Assembly (NCBI RefSeq): GCF_900113605.1
Contig: NZ_FOPY01000004.1
Location: 186,001 to 250,000, forward strand
DNA: 64,000 bases
Origin: Modicisalibacter xianhensis
GTDB taxonomy: Bacteria > Pseudomonadota > Gammaproteobacteria > Pseudomonadales > Halomonadaceae
Direction of reading: 5' to 3'
Positions 37,879-47,459 of this stretch are shown piece by piece. The position numbers were made by a program, and so were the translations under genes. Under the pieces are notes generated by a model, which saw only the letters and a program-made list of their open reading frames with translations, had not been told where the DNA came from and searched no databases. The first letter of the stretch is position 1. The number at the start of each line of letters is the position of its first letter.

Positions 37879-38475
37879 TCAAAGGTGCTCCTCATTGTAC
37901 CGGCGCGCCAGAACCGCACTGTCATCGGGTGTATTGAGATTAGCAAACGCCTCGGGGCAGTCACTGAAGTCGACCGTGCATAGCGCGTGACGCGCATACC
38001 AGCGCTGGACCTTGCGCTCGCCGTCAGATAGAGCCTCTCCGAGATCGCCAGCCAGGCAGCGCCGCATGAGCGCGACCACCGGATGTGCACGTTCGCCGTC
38101 ATGGGCCATGGCAATATCATTCCCGGCGATGCCGGACAACATGCGCGGAATCAGGTCGGCAGGCAGCGCCGGGCTATCGCATGGCACGACCAGCACCCAA
38201 GGTGTCGATGCGGCACACAGCCCACTCCATATTCCCATGAGCGGGCCCTGATACCCCTCTTCGCGATCGGTCACCACTTCGGCCCCCAGTTCACGATACG
38301 CTGCCAGGGATCGATTGGCGCTGATCAGGACCTGACTCACCTGTTGCTGGTAACGTCTCAGGACATGCTCGATCAAGGGCCGTCCGGCCAACGACAGCCA
38401 TCCCTTGTCTACGCCGCCCATGCGTCGACCTTGTCCTCCCGCCAGAATCAACAGCGAGACGTGTTCGCGATCCAT
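37879..38475 (-). CDS. mobA: Molybdenum cofactor guanylyltransferase MobA
   Basis: Transfers GMP from GTP to Mo-molybdopterin to form the MGD cofactor of DMSO-reductase-family enzymes. The 198-aa nucleotidyltransferase begins LLILAGGQGRRMGGVDKGWLSLAGRPLIEHVL and has YQGPLMGIWSGLCAASTPWVLVVPCDSPALP with the metal-binding Asp. AAGG lies 6 nt before the ATG. It is the first gene of the Moco operon, with about 100 bp to mobB. Confidence 0.95.
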   Translation of the reverse strand: MDREHVSLLILAGGQGRRMGGVDKGWLSLAGRPLIEHVLRRYQQQVSQVLISANRSLAAYRELGAEVVTDREEGYQGPLMGIWSGLCAASTPWVLVVPCDSPALPADLIPRMLSGIAGNDIAMAHDGERAHPVVALMRRCLAGDLGEALSDGERKVQRWYARHALCTVDFSDCPEAFANLNTPDDSAVLARRYNEEHL

Positions 38476-38716
38476 GAATTCCCTTGATTGTTGACTACTC
38501 AGACAAAATAACGAAAACGTGTCGTGGCATCACCCACCGCAACGCATCGGCAATGTGCCTGTCGATAAAGACTGCATCTCGATCAGACCAATGGTATATA
38601 GCCTAACGCAGTCAATCAGCGGGCTCATTGATTGGACGCAAGCCGTGGAGGCGGCATTTTTCGCCTGGGGAGGAACGCGTTATCATGCCGTCAAGTATGT
38701 TCAACAAGGGAAAGAA

Positions 38717-39298
38717 ATGAGTGGATTCGATGTCGGGGCACGGCTAAAGCAACTGCGTCAGAAACGAGGGCTGTCCCAGCGTGAACTGGCCAAGCGTGCT
38801 GGTGTCACCAACAGTACGATATCACTGATCGAACAGAACAGTGTCAGCCCATCCGTCAGCTCGTTGAAGAAGATACTGGACGCCCTGCCCGTCTCGATCA
38901 GTGAATTCTTTGCCGGCGAGGAATTCACCCAGGAAAAGGTCTTCTATCGCGCCAGCGAATTGACCGAGATCGGCGATGGCAAGCTGTCCTGGCGCCTGGT
39001 CGGTGCTCGCCGACCCAATCGCAGCATGTCGATCATCCACGAGTATTATCCCCCGGGCGCCGATACCGGCGAAGACATGCTCGAGCACGAAGGCGAAGAA
39101 GGCGGCGTGGTTGTGTCGGGCACCATCGAACTATCCGTCAATGGCGAGGCGCAATTGCTGACTGCCGGGGACGCCTACTATTTCGACTCACGGCTTCCGC
39201 ATCGCTTTCGCAACGTCAGCGACAGTGACTGCGTCATCGTCAGCGCCAATAACCCTCCCAGTTTCTCCGAAGGAGGAACGGAAAAGCATCACCACTAG
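38717..39298 (+). CDS. XRE-cupin transcriptional regulator (PuuR-like)
   Basis: A 193-aa regulator. The helix-turn-helix lies at residues 6-60 (GARLKQLRQKRGLSQRELAKRAGVTNSTISLIEQ), and a C-terminal cupin follows (HEGEEGGVVVSGTIELSVNGEAQLLTAGDAYYFDSRLPHRFRNV). It ends in a short His-rich tail. The family includes PuuR, repressor of putrescine catabolism, and other polyamine/amino-acid regulators. No putrescine genes lie nearby, so the ligand is unknown. ATG at 38717 follows AAGGG; the frame is open 66 codons upstream, but that stretch is intergenic in character. Confidence 0.87.
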   Translation: MSGFDVGARLKQLRQKRGLSQRELAKRAGVTNSTISLIEQNSVSPSVSSLKKILDALPVSISEFFAGEEFTQEKVFYRASELTEIGDGKLSWRLVGARRPNRSMSIIHEYYPPGADTGEDMLEHEGEEGGVVVSGTIELSVNGEAQLLTAGDAYYFDSRLPHRFRNVSDSDCVIVSANNPPSFSEGGTEKHHH

Positions 39299-39302
39299 AG
39301 CG

Positions 39303-39334
39303 CGGGGGAAAGCGAACGTTCGCGCTTTCCCCCG
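39303..39334. terminator. Long hairpin between convergent genes
   Basis: CGGGGGAAAGCG and CGCTTTCCCCCG form a perfect 12-bp stem with an 8-nt loop, between the cupin regulator and uraA. There is no U-tract on either strand, so termination is inferred from position. Confidence 0.6.
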
Positions 39335-39340
39335 ATGAGC

Positions 39341-40588
39341 TCAGTGCTCGGTGTCCTTGGCCGGCGGCAACACCAGGTTCAGTACGATACCTACCAACGC
39401 CGCCAGGCTGACGCCCTGCAGCACGAACTGGCCGCCGCCAACCTGCATGCCTCCGATACCGAAGACCAGGATCAGCGAAACGACCACCAGGTTGCGCGGC
39501 ACGGTGAGTGCCTGCCCCGCCCTGACCAGGGTATTCATGCCCACTACGGCAATCGAGCCGAACAACAAGGTCATGATGCCCCCCATGACCGGAGCGGGAA
39601 TCGTCTGTAGCAATGCGCCAAGCTTGGCCACGAACGCCAGGATGATCGCGACGAAGGCAGCAACGATCATGATCCGCGGATTGAAATTGCGCGTCAGCGT
39701 CACCGCCCCGGTCACCTCGGAGTATGTGGTGTTGGGTGGGCCTCCGAACAGCGCAGCCACCGACGTCGCCAAGCCGTCGCCCAACAGGGTGCGGTGCAGC
39801 CCCGGCTTTTCAAGATAGTTCTTGCGGGTCACCGAGCCGATGGCAATCATGTCGCCGATGTGCTCCACCGCCGGTGCAATCGCCACCGGAATCATGAACA
39901 GGATGGCCGACAGATGGAACGTCGGTGCCACGAAGTTCGGCAACTCGAGCCAGCCGGCGTCCCTCACCGGCGTCATATCGACCACGCCCATGGCCAGGCC
40001 GAGTGAATATCCGACCAGAATGCCTCCCATGATCGGCACGAGACGCAGCAGGCCTCGTCCGAATACGGCCAGGATCAACGTGACAAGCAAACTGAGCATC
40101 GACAGCGTGATCGCCTGACCGTAGCTGATGGTGTCGCTGGTCGCCCCGGTCGCCATGTTCACGGCCACCGGCGCCAGTGCCAGGCCGATCACCATGATCA
40201 CCGGGCCGACCACGACCGGCGGTAACAGGCGATGCAACCAGGCAGTCCCCTTTAGCCGCACGACTTGGGAAATCGCCACGTAGACCAGGCCCGCAGCGAA
40301 CAGCCCCCCCAATGTGGCCGGGATGCCGAAATTGGCGACCGAGCCCTGGATCGGCGCAATGAAGGCAAACGACGAAGCCAGGAACACCGGCACGCTCTGC
40401 CGCGTGACGGCATGAAACACCAGTGTCCCCGCTCCGGCGGTAAACAGCGCCACACTGGGATCGAGCCCGGTGAGCAGGGGTACCAGCACCAGCGCACCAA
40501 AGGCGACGAAGAGCATCTGCGCCCCGGTCAGCAAGGTACGTGGCAGGGACTCGGCCGGCATGGGGGCGGCCGATGAATTATCGGTCAT
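39341..40588 (-). CDS. uraA: Uracil-xanthine permease (NCS2 family)
   Basis: A 415-aa NCS2 transporter with about 14 hydrophobic segments. It contains GASFAFIAP-type [12 protein letters not shown], the [23 protein letters not shown] segment with the substrate-binding Glu, and [25 protein letters not shown], typical of UraA/nucleobase:cation symport. The start at 40588 has GGAG 8 nt upstream; the frame's 10 extra codons upstream were not used. Its subfamily resembles uracil transporters. upp lies about 8 kb away, not in the same operon. Confidence 0.9.
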   Translation of the reverse strand: MTDNSSAAPMPAESLPRTLLTGAQMLFVAFGALVLVPLLTGLDPSVALFTAGAGTLVFHAVTRQSVPVFLASSFAFIAPIQGSVANFGIPATLGGLFAAGLVYVAISQVVRLKGTAWLHRLLPPVVVGPVIMVIGLALAPVAVNMATGATSDTISYGQAITLSMLSLLVTLILAVFGRGLLRLVPIMGGILVGYSLGLAMGVVDMTPVRDAGWLELPNFVAPTFHLSAILFMIPVAIAPAVEHIGDMIAIGSVTRKNYLEKPGLHRTLLGDGLATSVAALFGGPPNTTYSEVTGAVTLTRNFNPRIMIVAAFVAIILAFVAKLGALLQTIPAPVMGGIMTLLFGSIAVVGMNTLVRAGQALTVPRNLVVVSLILVFGIGGMQVGGGQFVLQGVSLAALVGIVLNLVLPPAKDTEH

Positions 40589-40724
40589 GAGAGAGACTCC
40601 AGAGATTTCATCGGGCAATTCGCAACGCGCGGCATTCTACCAGCCCCGGGACGGGTTGGGTTCCACGTCGTACCATGATCATCCAACGTTGCCGGTCGCC
40701 TCCGCCTCTCGGAGAGTCAACGCA

Positions 40725-42365
40725 TCAGGCCTTCTCGTCCAGGCTGTCCGGAATCAGCGAGCCGGTCGAGGCCAGGTACTCGTCCAGCCGCGCCTGGGCC
40801 TGGTCGCCAAACAAGAGTTGGCAGGCTTCGCGCAATCCCGGCGAGGCCCGGATGACCTCCTCGCGTACCACCAGGGATATTTTCGAGCGCCGACGGAGAA
40901 AGTCCTCCAGTCGGGTGACCATCTCGTGTCGCCGAGCCAGTTTCAGTTCACCACGTAAGTATTCCGTTCCCTCGATTAATACCTCCCCCTGGCGCGGATC
41001 CTGTCGAATGTCCTCGAGAACTTCCATGGCCTGGGCGCCATAGCGCCGCCACAGACGCTGGCTCAGGGGCTCCGAGGCCGACTCGGCGGTCATATCGTCG
41101 AGATGCATCAGGCGCGCCTGGTGCAGGAAAGCATCGCGTACGGCGCGGTCAGGCTCGCCATACCAGCGATACGAGGGATAGGCGAGTTCCACGCCAAGCC
41201 GGCGCACCTCGGCGGCGACCTCCTCGCCCACGTTCAGGCAGTCCGTCAGCTTGCCGCCAAAGATGCTGAGGTGCCGGGCCTGCCTGTCGACATCGATGGC
41301 ATGCTTGCGCGACAACTTGAGGAAGTCCCGCTTCTCTCCGCCACTGGGCTTGACGGCCAGCGGCCTGACGCCGCAGCGGATCGAGATGATGTCGGACACC
41401 GTGAGCGGCCTGTCCAGCGCCAGCCGCGAGTTGATGTTCTCCAGTACGAAACGGATGTCATCATCGGTCGCCACGACCTCTGGTCGCTCCACTCGGGTGT
41501 CGGTGGTGCCGATGCAGGTTCGCGCGCCCATGGGGATGACAAAGAATAGCCGTCCATCATCCGCAAAGAAGGCCAGCACCCGGCGACTGCCGGTCAGGCG
41601 TGGCACGATCAGGTGAATGCCCTTGGAAAAGACATGGCGATGGGCAGTCCGTTGTCCCGATAGCGTATTGTGCTCGTCGACCCAGGGCCCGCTGGCATTG
41701 ATCAGCACGCGGGCGCGAATGTCGAACCTCGTATCGGCCTCACGATCATGCGCCGTGACGACCCAGCCTCCCTGCTCGTGCCGCGCTCCCACCGACTCGA
41801 CGTAGTTGGCGGCTACCGTGCCGAAATCCAGCGCATTGCGCACGAAATTGAAGACGAAACGCGCATCGTTGTCATGCAGATAAGCATCGGAATACTCGAA
41901 TCCGCCAGTGGCACGACGAATGTCGATGATCGATTCGCGGGCCTTGATGGCACGCGTGCTCAGGAAGTGGGGACGTTGGGTGAAACCGTTCCCCATCAAC
42001 CAGTAAAGCCAGGCCCCCGCCCAAGGATAAAGTGGGTGATACCGAAAACCCTCATGAATGGTGGTCAGAAAGCGGATTTCCTGCACCGTGGAGGGGTAGC
42101 TCCTGATCAAGTGATTGCGGCTCTTGCATAGCTTGCGCACTAGCGCAAAATCCCCGCTCTCCATGTACTTGATGCCGCCCCAGACCAGATTCGAGGAGTG
42201 CATGCTGGTGCTGCTGGCAAAGTCTCCGCGGTCGATCAGGGCCACCCTGGCGCCCTTGCCGCTCAGCGCTGCGGCCGCCGAGGCCCCATTGATACCTGCC
42301 CCGACCACGAGGACATCGAAGACCTCGCCGGTAAGCTTCTTGATGTTGTTCTCTCGCAGTTGCAT
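40725..42365 (-). CDS. glpD: Aerobic glycerol-3-phosphate dehydrogenase
   Basis: A 546-aa FAD-dependent membrane-associated enzyme oxidising sn-glycerol-3-phosphate to DHAP and passing electrons to quinone. The N-terminal dinucleotide motif is DVLVVGAGINGASAAAALSGKGARVALIDRGDF, with NLVWGGIKYMESGDFALV and PMGARTCIGTTDTRVE further on. AAAGGG lies 6 nt before the ATG. It is the last gene of the glp operon, separated from glpV by 143 bp holding a perfect 14-bp hairpin, which may set its expression apart. No glpK or glpR is in the window. Confidence 0.95.
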   Translation of the reverse strand: MQLRENNIKKLTGEVFDVLVVGAGINGASAAAALSGKGARVALIDRGDFASSTSMHSSNLVWGGIKYMESGDFALVRKLCKSRNHLIRSYPSTVQEIRFLTTIHEGFRYHPLYPWAGAWLYWLMGNGFTQRPHFLSTRAIKARESIIDIRRATGGFEYSDAYLHDNDARFVFNFVRNALDFGTVAANYVESVGARHEQGGWVVTAHDREADTRFDIRARVLINASGPWVDEHNTLSGQRTAHRHVFSKGIHLIVPRLTGSRRVLAFFADDGRLFFVIPMGARTCIGTTDTRVERPEVVATDDDIRFVLENINSRLALDRPLTVSDIISIRCGVRPLAVKPSGGEKRDFLKLSRKHAIDVDRQARHLSIFGGKLTDCLNVGEEVAAEVRRLGVELAYPSYRWYGEPDRAVRDAFLHQARLMHLDDMTAESASEPLSQRLWRRYGAQAMEVLEDIRQDPRQGEVLIEGTEYLRGELKLARRHEMVTRLEDFLRRRSKISLVVREEVIRASPGLREACQLLFGDQAQARLDEYLASTGSLIPDSLDEKA

Positions 42366-42387
42366 CTTGAACCCTTTCTGAAGGCAA

Positions 42388-42420
42388 AGAGCCCCGCTCG
42401 GTCATGCCGAGCGGGGCTCT
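42388..42420 (-). terminator. Intercistronic hairpin between glpV and glpD
   Basis: AGAGCCCCGCTCGG and CCGAGCGGGGCTCT make a perfect 14-bp stem with a 5-nt loop. On the minus strand only TTTGCC follows, so it may act as a partial terminator or an mRNA-stabilising element. It ends 22 bp before the glpD start. Confidence 0.65.
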
Positions 42421-42508
42421 CAGTCCCGTTCAGGCAACCGTTCACACGTTACCGTTCGCCCCGCCTTTCCTTGCCTGGTTCGGCGGAACACGATGCTTTC
42501 TCACGGGT

Positions 42509-44248
42509 TCAGCGTGTACCGGCAGCCATCCACTGCTTCATCAACTCGTCGTAGGGCACCGTGGTTCCCTGAGGCATCTCGTTGTCCAGCTTGGCTTTCG
42601 GGGCTCCCGGCTGGGACAGCCAATACTCGGGATCGCGCTCTTCGTTGAGATTGGGTGCATAAGTTTCGAAGACCTTGGCCCGGGCCAGACGCGCCATGAT
42701 GCTATCCAGGTCGCCCGCCAGGTTGTCGAGCGCCTCCTGGGGAGAGATGTCGCCACTCACTGCCGGAGACAGGTTCTGCCACCATAGCGGTGCCATGCGT
42801 GGATAATCCGGCACGTTGGTACTCGACGGTGTCCACTGGGACTCGTTGGGACTGCGATAGAATTCGACCAGGCCGCCAAGCTTGGGTGCCATTTCGGTCA
42901 TCTGGTCGGAGAAGACATCGGATTTACGGATCGGCGTGAGACCGGCCATCAGTTTTTCGAGCGATACGCTCTTGGACACGGTGAACTGAGCGAAAAGCCA
43001 GGCTGCCGTGCGCCGGTCTTCGGGCGTGGAGTCGAAGAAGGTCCAGGCCCCCACGTCCTGATAGCCGACCTTCATGCCCTCTTCCCAGTAAGGACCGGTC
43101 GGCGATGGCGCCATGCGCCACTTGGGTGTGCCGTCTTCCTCGGTCACCGGCAGCCCCGGATCGGTCATGTCGGCAGTAAATGCGGTGTACCAGAAGATCT
43201 GCTGGGCGACATTGCCCTGTGCCGGGACCGGTCCGGCCTCGCCAAAAGTCATCCCGCTGGCCTCGGGTGGTGCATATTTCTTCAGCCAGTCGACCATCTT
43301 GGTCACGGCAAAGATCGAGGCCGGCGAGTTGGTGGCACCGCCTCGACTCACACTGGCCCCCACCGGCTGGCTCTGCTCGTTGACGCGAATCCCCCAGTCA
43401 TCGACGGGATTGCCGAATGGCACTCCCGGGCTACCCATGCCGGCCATCGACAGCCAGGAATCGTGAAAACGCCACCCCAGCGAGGGATCGCGGCGGCCGT
43501 AGTCCATGTGTCCATAAACCTTGGTGCCATCGATTTCACCGACATGTTCCGTAAAGAACTCCGCAATGTCCTGGTATGCCGTCCAGTTGGTGGGTACGCC
43601 CAGGTCATAGCCATAGATATCACGGAACTGCTTCTGTAGATCCTCGCGCTGGAACCAGTCGTACCGGAACCAGTAAAGGTTGGCGAACTGCTGGTCGGGC
43701 AATTGATAGAGATTGCCGTCCGGGCCGGTGCCGTACTGAATACCGATGAAGTCATCCAGGTCCAGACTCGGCAGCGTGTAGTCCGCCCATTCGTTCTTCA
43801 TGGCCTCGGAGAGATTGACGGTGCTGCCGTAGCGAATATGCGTTCCTATGGAGTCCGTATCATTGATGTAGCCATCGTAGATGTTGCGCCCGGACTGCAT
43901 CTGCGTCTGCATGTTGTTGACCACATCACCCTCGCCGATGATGTTGTGCGTCACGTTGATGCCGGTCAGTTCACTAAATGCTTCGGCGAGCACATCGCGC
44001 TCATAGATATGCGTGGTCAGCCCTTCGGCAACCGTATTGATATCCATGCCGCGGAAAGGTTCGGCCGCCTTGGCGAACCATAACAATTCCTCGATTTGCT
44101 GTTCGCGTGTCAGCGTCGAATCCTGGAAATGCTCGTCTATCAAACGCTCGGCGATGGCACGGGCATCATGGTTGTCGGCGTGCAACGTCCCACTGGCCAG
44201 CATGACACCGGCAGCGAGCAGAGAGAGTCGTATTCTTGTCGATTTCAT
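42509..44248 (-). CDS. glpV: Glycerol ABC transporter substrate-binding protein
   Basis: A 579-aa periplasmic extracytoplasmic binding protein with a signal peptide (MKSTRIRLSLLAAGVMLASG, cleavage near LHA-DN). The long size and its place with GlpS/T/P/Q/U and glpD match the glycerol importer described in Rhizobium leguminosarum. It shows the cluster-1 carbohydrate-binding fold cues FSELTGINVTHNIIGEGDVV and a Trp/Tyr-rich cleft region. ATG at 44248 has GAGG 5 nt upstream. Substrate assignment rests on the operon rather than on residues I can check. Confidence 0.88.
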   Translation of the reverse strand: MKSTRIRLSLLAAGVMLASGTLHADNHDARAIAERLIDEHFQDSTLTREQQIEELLWFAKAAEPFRGMDINTVAEGLTTHIYERDVLAEAFSELTGINVTHNIIGEGDVVNNMQTQMQSGRNIYDGYINDTDSIGTHIRYGSTVNLSEAMKNEWADYTLPSLDLDDFIGIQYGTGPDGNLYQLPDQQFANLYWFRYDWFQREDLQKQFRDIYGYDLGVPTNWTAYQDIAEFFTEHVGEIDGTKVYGHMDYGRRDPSLGWRFHDSWLSMAGMGSPGVPFGNPVDDWGIRVNEQSQPVGASVSRGGATNSPASIFAVTKMVDWLKKYAPPEASGMTFGEAGPVPAQGNVAQQIFWYTAFTADMTDPGLPVTEEDGTPKWRMAPSPTGPYWEEGMKVGYQDVGAWTFFDSTPEDRRTAAWLFAQFTVSKSVSLEKLMAGLTPIRKSDVFSDQMTEMAPKLGGLVEFYRSPNESQWTPSSTNVPDYPRMAPLWWQNLSPAVSGDISPQEALDNLAGDLDSIMARLARAKVFETYAPNLNEERDPEYWLSQPGAPKAKLDNEMPQGTTVPYDELMKQWMAAGTR

Positions 44249-44303
44249 AATGACCTCTTCGTTTGTGGTAGTTCGTCCATGAACCAGCAGTTCCATGTCG
44301 TTG

Positions 44304-44576
44304 TCAGCCCCAGCGCAACAGCACCAGAATCCAGAGAATGGACAACCCCAGGGCTATCCAGATACTCAGTGGCGTAAACCCCACCACCAGCAGATGGATG
44401 TAGGCGGCGGAAAGCAGCCCGATGAAGAGCCGATCCCCCCGTGTAGTCGCAAGCGGCAGAAAGCCCCTGCGCTCGATGGTCGGTGAGGCAATCTCCCAGG
44501 CCGTCATGCCGACCAGCATGGCTGCGATGACAGAAAAGAAGATCGCGGTAGGTGTGGTCCAGACCATCCATTCCAT
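44304..44576 (-). CDS. glpU: Small membrane protein of the glycerol transporter operon (DUF2160)
   Basis: A 90-aa protein with three hydrophobic segments, starting MEWMVWTTPTAIFFSVIAAMLVGMTAWEIASPTIERRGFLP. This is the DUF2160 family found between the permease and binding-protein genes of GlpSTPQUV operons. GGAG lies 7 nt before the ATG, 11 nt after glpQ ends. Its biochemical role is unknown; an accessory subunit of the importer is plausible. Confidence 0.82.
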   Translation of the reverse strand: MEWMVWTTPTAIFFSVIAAMLVGMTAWEIASPTIERRGFLPLATTRGDRLFIGLLSAAYIHLLVVGFTPLSIWIALGLSILWILVLLRWG

Positions 44577-44587
44577 AGCGTGACTCC

Positions 44588-45481
44588 TCAGGTCCGTCCC
44601 AGGGCAAAACCCTTGGCAATGTGATTGCGCACGAAGTAAACGACGACGATACCCGGCAGAATGGTCAGTGCACCTGCGGCGGCCAGCGTTCCCCAGTCGA
44701 TGCCGGATGCACCCTTGGTCTGGGTCATGACCGAGGCAATCGGCTGCGCATTTGTCGCGGTCAGTGTGCTTGCCAGGAGCAATTCGACCCAGGAGAACAT
44801 GAACAGGAAAAACAGCGTGACACCAATACCTGAGCTGATCATGGGAATGAAAATCTTCACGAAGAAGCGCGGAAAGCTGTAGCCGTCGATGAATGCCGTC
44901 TCGTCGATTTCCTTGGGCACGGAGCTCATGAACCCTTCGAGGATCCACACCGCCAGTGGGATATTGAACAGACAGTGCGCCAGCGCCACGGCAATATGGG
45001 TATCGAACAGGCCCACCGTGTAATACAGCTGGAAGTACGGCAGCAGGAAAACCGCAGGCGGTGCCATCAGGTTGGTCAGCAACCAGAAGAACAGGTGCTT
45101 GTCGCCGATGAACTGGTAACGGCTGAAGGCATAGGCTGCCGGCAGTGCCACAAGGATGCTGATGACCATGTTCATCAGCACGTAGGCAATGGAGTTCAGG
45201 TATCCCATGTACCAGCTTGGGCTGGTGAATATCTTCACGTAATGCTCCGTCGTGAAGCTCTCCGGCCACAATGTGAGTCCACCGAGTATCTCGTTATTGG
45301 ACTGGAAGGACATGTTGAGCAGCCAATAGATGGGCAGGAGCACGAACACGATGTAGGCCGCCATCAGGCCTCGGCGCCGCCACTGCGCCAGGGCCGAACG
45401 CGATTTGCGACGCCGTCGGGCAGCCGCTTGTGCCGCGTGCTTGCGTACGGCGTCGGGGGTACTGACCAGCGAGTCGGTCAT
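44588..45481 (-). CDS. glpQ: Glycerol ABC transporter permease (MalG-like)
   Basis: A 297-aa inner-membrane permease with six predicted helices and a basic N-terminal tail (AAQAAARRRRKSRS). The EAA-type loop is FMSSVPKEIDETAFIDGYSFPRFFVKIFIPM, which contacts an ATPase. Start at 45481 has GAGG 6 nt upstream and is 1 nt from the glpP stop. It pairs with GlpP to form the membrane channel. The name follows the GlpSTPQUV importer and is not the phosphodiesterase GlpQ of E. coli. Confidence 0.88.
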   Translation of the reverse strand: MTDSLVSTPDAVRKHAAQAAARRRRKSRSALAQWRRRGLMAAYIVFVLLPIYWLLNMSFQSNNEILGGLTLWPESFTTEHYVKIFTSPSWYMGYLNSIAYVLMNMVISILVALPAAYAFSRYQFIGDKHLFFWLLTNLMAPPAVFLLPYFQLYYTVGLFDTHIAVALAHCLFNIPLAVWILEGFMSSVPKEIDETAFIDGYSFPRFFVKIFIPMISSGIGVTLFFLFMFSWVELLLASTLTATNAQPIASVMTQTKGASGIDWGTLAAAGALTILPGIVVVYFVRNHIAKGFALGRT

Positions 45482-45482
45482 C

Positions 45483-46364
45483 TCAGGCCTCCTCATTCTT
45501 CTTGTCTTTTTGCATGTTCATGATCGCCGTGTAGAAGACCCAACTGACGAGCAGAATGATCAGGAAGTAGATCAGGGAAAAGGCTGCCGATGGGCCCAGG
45601 TCCTGCTGACCGATGGCCATGGTGGTCAACGACTGGCTGAGGAAGGTCGTTGAACTCCCCGGCCCGCCCCCTGTCAGCACGAAGGGCTCGGCATAGATCA
45701 TGAAGGAGTGCATGAATCGCAACAGCACGCCGATGACCAGGACATTGGTCAACTTGGGCAGCTGGATATAGCGGAACACGGCCCACCGGGATGCCCGATC
45801 AATGCGTGCTGCCTGGTAGTAGGCATCCGGAATCGAGCGCAGGCCACTGAAGCAGAGCAAAGCGATGAGCGGCGTCCAGTGCCATACATCCATCAGGATG
45901 ATGGTTGCCCAGGCATCCACGGGATTCGCCGTGATGTTGTAACCGTACCCGAGTTCACGCAGGCTCCAGCCCATGAGCCCGATGTCACCGCGGGTGAATA
46001 TCTGCCAGATACTTCCCACCACGTTCCAGGGAATCAGCAGCGGCATGGTAACCAGGATCAGCACGGCCGAGGCCTGCCATCCCCGCTTGGGCATGATCAG
46101 GGCAATGCCAATTCCCAGCGGCACCTCGATGGCCAGTACCGTGAGCGAGAAGGCGAACTGGCGCAGCAACGCAGCCTGCAACGCCGGATCATTGAGCATT
46201 TCCTTGAACCACTCGGTGCCCGTGAAGAAACGTGTATTGGCATCGAAGACATCCTGTACCGAGTAGTTGACCACGGTCATCAACGGGATGATGGCAGAGA
46301 AGGCCACCAACAGCAGCATCGGCAGGATCAACCACCAGGCACGGTTGTTCTGAATCTTGTTCAT
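45483..46364 (-). CDS. glpP: Glycerol ABC transporter permease (MalF-like)
   Basis: A 293-aa permease with six helices beginning AWWLILPMLLLVAFSAIIPLMTVV. The coupling loop is LRSIPDAYYQAARIDRASRWAVFRYIQLP. ATG at 46364 overlaps the glpT stop by 4 nt, with GGAG 8 nt upstream. It forms a heterodimer with the downstream permease, and EAA loops of both are intact. Confidence 0.88.
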   Translation of the reverse strand: MNKIQNNRAWWLILPMLLLVAFSAIIPLMTVVNYSVQDVFDANTRFFTGTEWFKEMLNDPALQAALLRQFAFSLTVLAIEVPLGIGIALIMPKRGWQASAVLILVTMPLLIPWNVVGSIWQIFTRGDIGLMGWSLRELGYGYNITANPVDAWATIILMDVWHWTPLIALLCFSGLRSIPDAYYQAARIDRASRWAVFRYIQLPKLTNVLVIGVLLRFMHSFMIYAEPFVLTGGGPGSSTTFLSQSLTTMAIGQQDLGPSAAFSLIYFLIILLVSWVFYTAIMNMQKDKKNEEA

Positions 46365-47458
46365 GAAGCAATCTCCACGCGGAACTCATCGACATACAGA
46401 CCGATCCACTTGCCAGGGAAGCGCAGATAGGCCTTGCCGCTGGGCGTCGGCTGTTCTTCCTCGATGCGCGCCTTGAGCGTGGTATCGCCGAGCCTGAGAT
46501 AGAGAATGGAGTAGGTTCCCAAATCCTGGGCATGGATGATGTCTGCCACCATGCTGCCCTCGACGTGGGCGTCGTGGACCTCGATGAATTCGGGGCGAAT
46601 GCCCAGCTTGACGTTCGTCGAGCGGATCTCACCCAGCGCATCGGCAAACTCCCGGCCGACAGCCAGCTCCGTCGTGCCTGACACGACGTGTCCATCGCGC
46701 AGCGAGACCTCGAGGAAGTTCATGCCGGGGCTACCGATGAAGTAGCCGACAAAGGTGTGGTTCGGTGCCTCGAAGAGTTCGCGTGGCGTTCCGAACTGAA
46801 CGACCTGGCCCTCATACATCACCGCGATCTTGTCAGCGAAGGTAGAGGCCTCCAGCTGATCATGAGTTACGTAGACCATTGTGATCTCGAAGCGCTGGTG
46901 GATTTCCTTGAGCTTGCGCCGTAGCTTCCACTTGAGGTGGGGATCGATCACCGTAAGCGGTTCGTCGAAGAGAATCGCGGACACGTCGTCACGCACCAGC
47001 CCGCGCCCCATGGACACTTTCTGCTTTTCATCGGCCGTCAGGTTCTTGGCCTTGCGCTTCAACTGCGAGGTCAATTCCAGCGCATCGGCGACTTCCATGA
47101 CTCGTTCATGAACCCGGTCTTCGGGTGTCTTCACGTTGCGCAGGGGGAAAGCCAGGTTGTCATAGACGGTCATGGTGTCGTAGACGACCGGAAACTGGAA
47201 AACCTGCGCAATGTTGCGCAACTCGGGAGGCAGCGCATTGACACGTTCACCATCGAACAGGACATCGCCACTGGAGGGTTCCAGCAATCCTGAAATGATG
47301 TTGAGCAGGGTCGACTTGCCACAGCCCGAGGGGCCAAGCAGTGCATAGGCGCCCCCCTGCTGCCAGACATGATTCATCTCGCGGATGGCATAGTCTCCCG
47401 GTGACTCCGGGTTGGACAGGTAGCTGTGAGCCAACGATTTCAAAGCAATCTCAGCCAT
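46361..47458 (-). CDS. glpT: Glycerol ABC transporter ATPase with degenerate signature motif
   Basis: A 365-aa ABC ATPase. Walker A is canonical (GPSGCGKST, 42-50), as are Walker B (ILFDE, 162-166) and the switch histidine (VTHDQ, His199). The signature reads LTADEKQKV (140-148) where LSGGQ is expected. The C-terminal OB-like regulatory domain follows (IGSPGMNFLEV, LGIRPEFIEV). Start at 47458 has GGAGG 8 nt upstream; a 41-codon extension further upstream was rejected. It is 1 nt from the glpS stop. With GlpS it should form a heterodimer with one good and one poor ATP site (see findings). Confidence 0.9.
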   Translation of the reverse strand: MAEIALKSLAHSYLSNPESPGDYAIREMNHVWQQGGAYALLGPSGCGKSTLLNIISGLLEPSSGDVLFDGERVNALPPELRNIAQVFQFPVVYDTMTVYDNLAFPLRNVKTPEDRVHERVMEVADALELTSQLKRKAKNLTADEKQKVSMGRGLVRDDVSAILFDEPLTVIDPHLKWKLRRKLKEIHQRFEITMVYVTHDQLEASTFADKIAVMYEGQVVQFGTPRELFEAPNHTFVGYFIGSPGMNFLEVSLRDGHVVSGTTELAVGREFADALGEIRSTNVKLGIRPEFIEVHDAHVEGSMVADIIHAQDLGTYSILYLRLGDTTLKARIEEEQPTPSGKAYLRFPGKWIGLYVDEFRVEIAS

Positions 47459-47459
47459 C

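Noticed and set aside
38519-38716. A 66-residue N-terminal extension of the cupin regulator
   Set aside because: It starts at a GTG without a ribosome-binding site and has no domain; the ATG at 38717 has AAGGG and begins the helix-turn-helix.
44577-45269. A long N-terminal extension of the small DUF2160 gene running through glpQ
   Set aside because: The extension is an alternate frame of the permease gene. ATG 44576 has a good ribosome-binding site and gives the family length.
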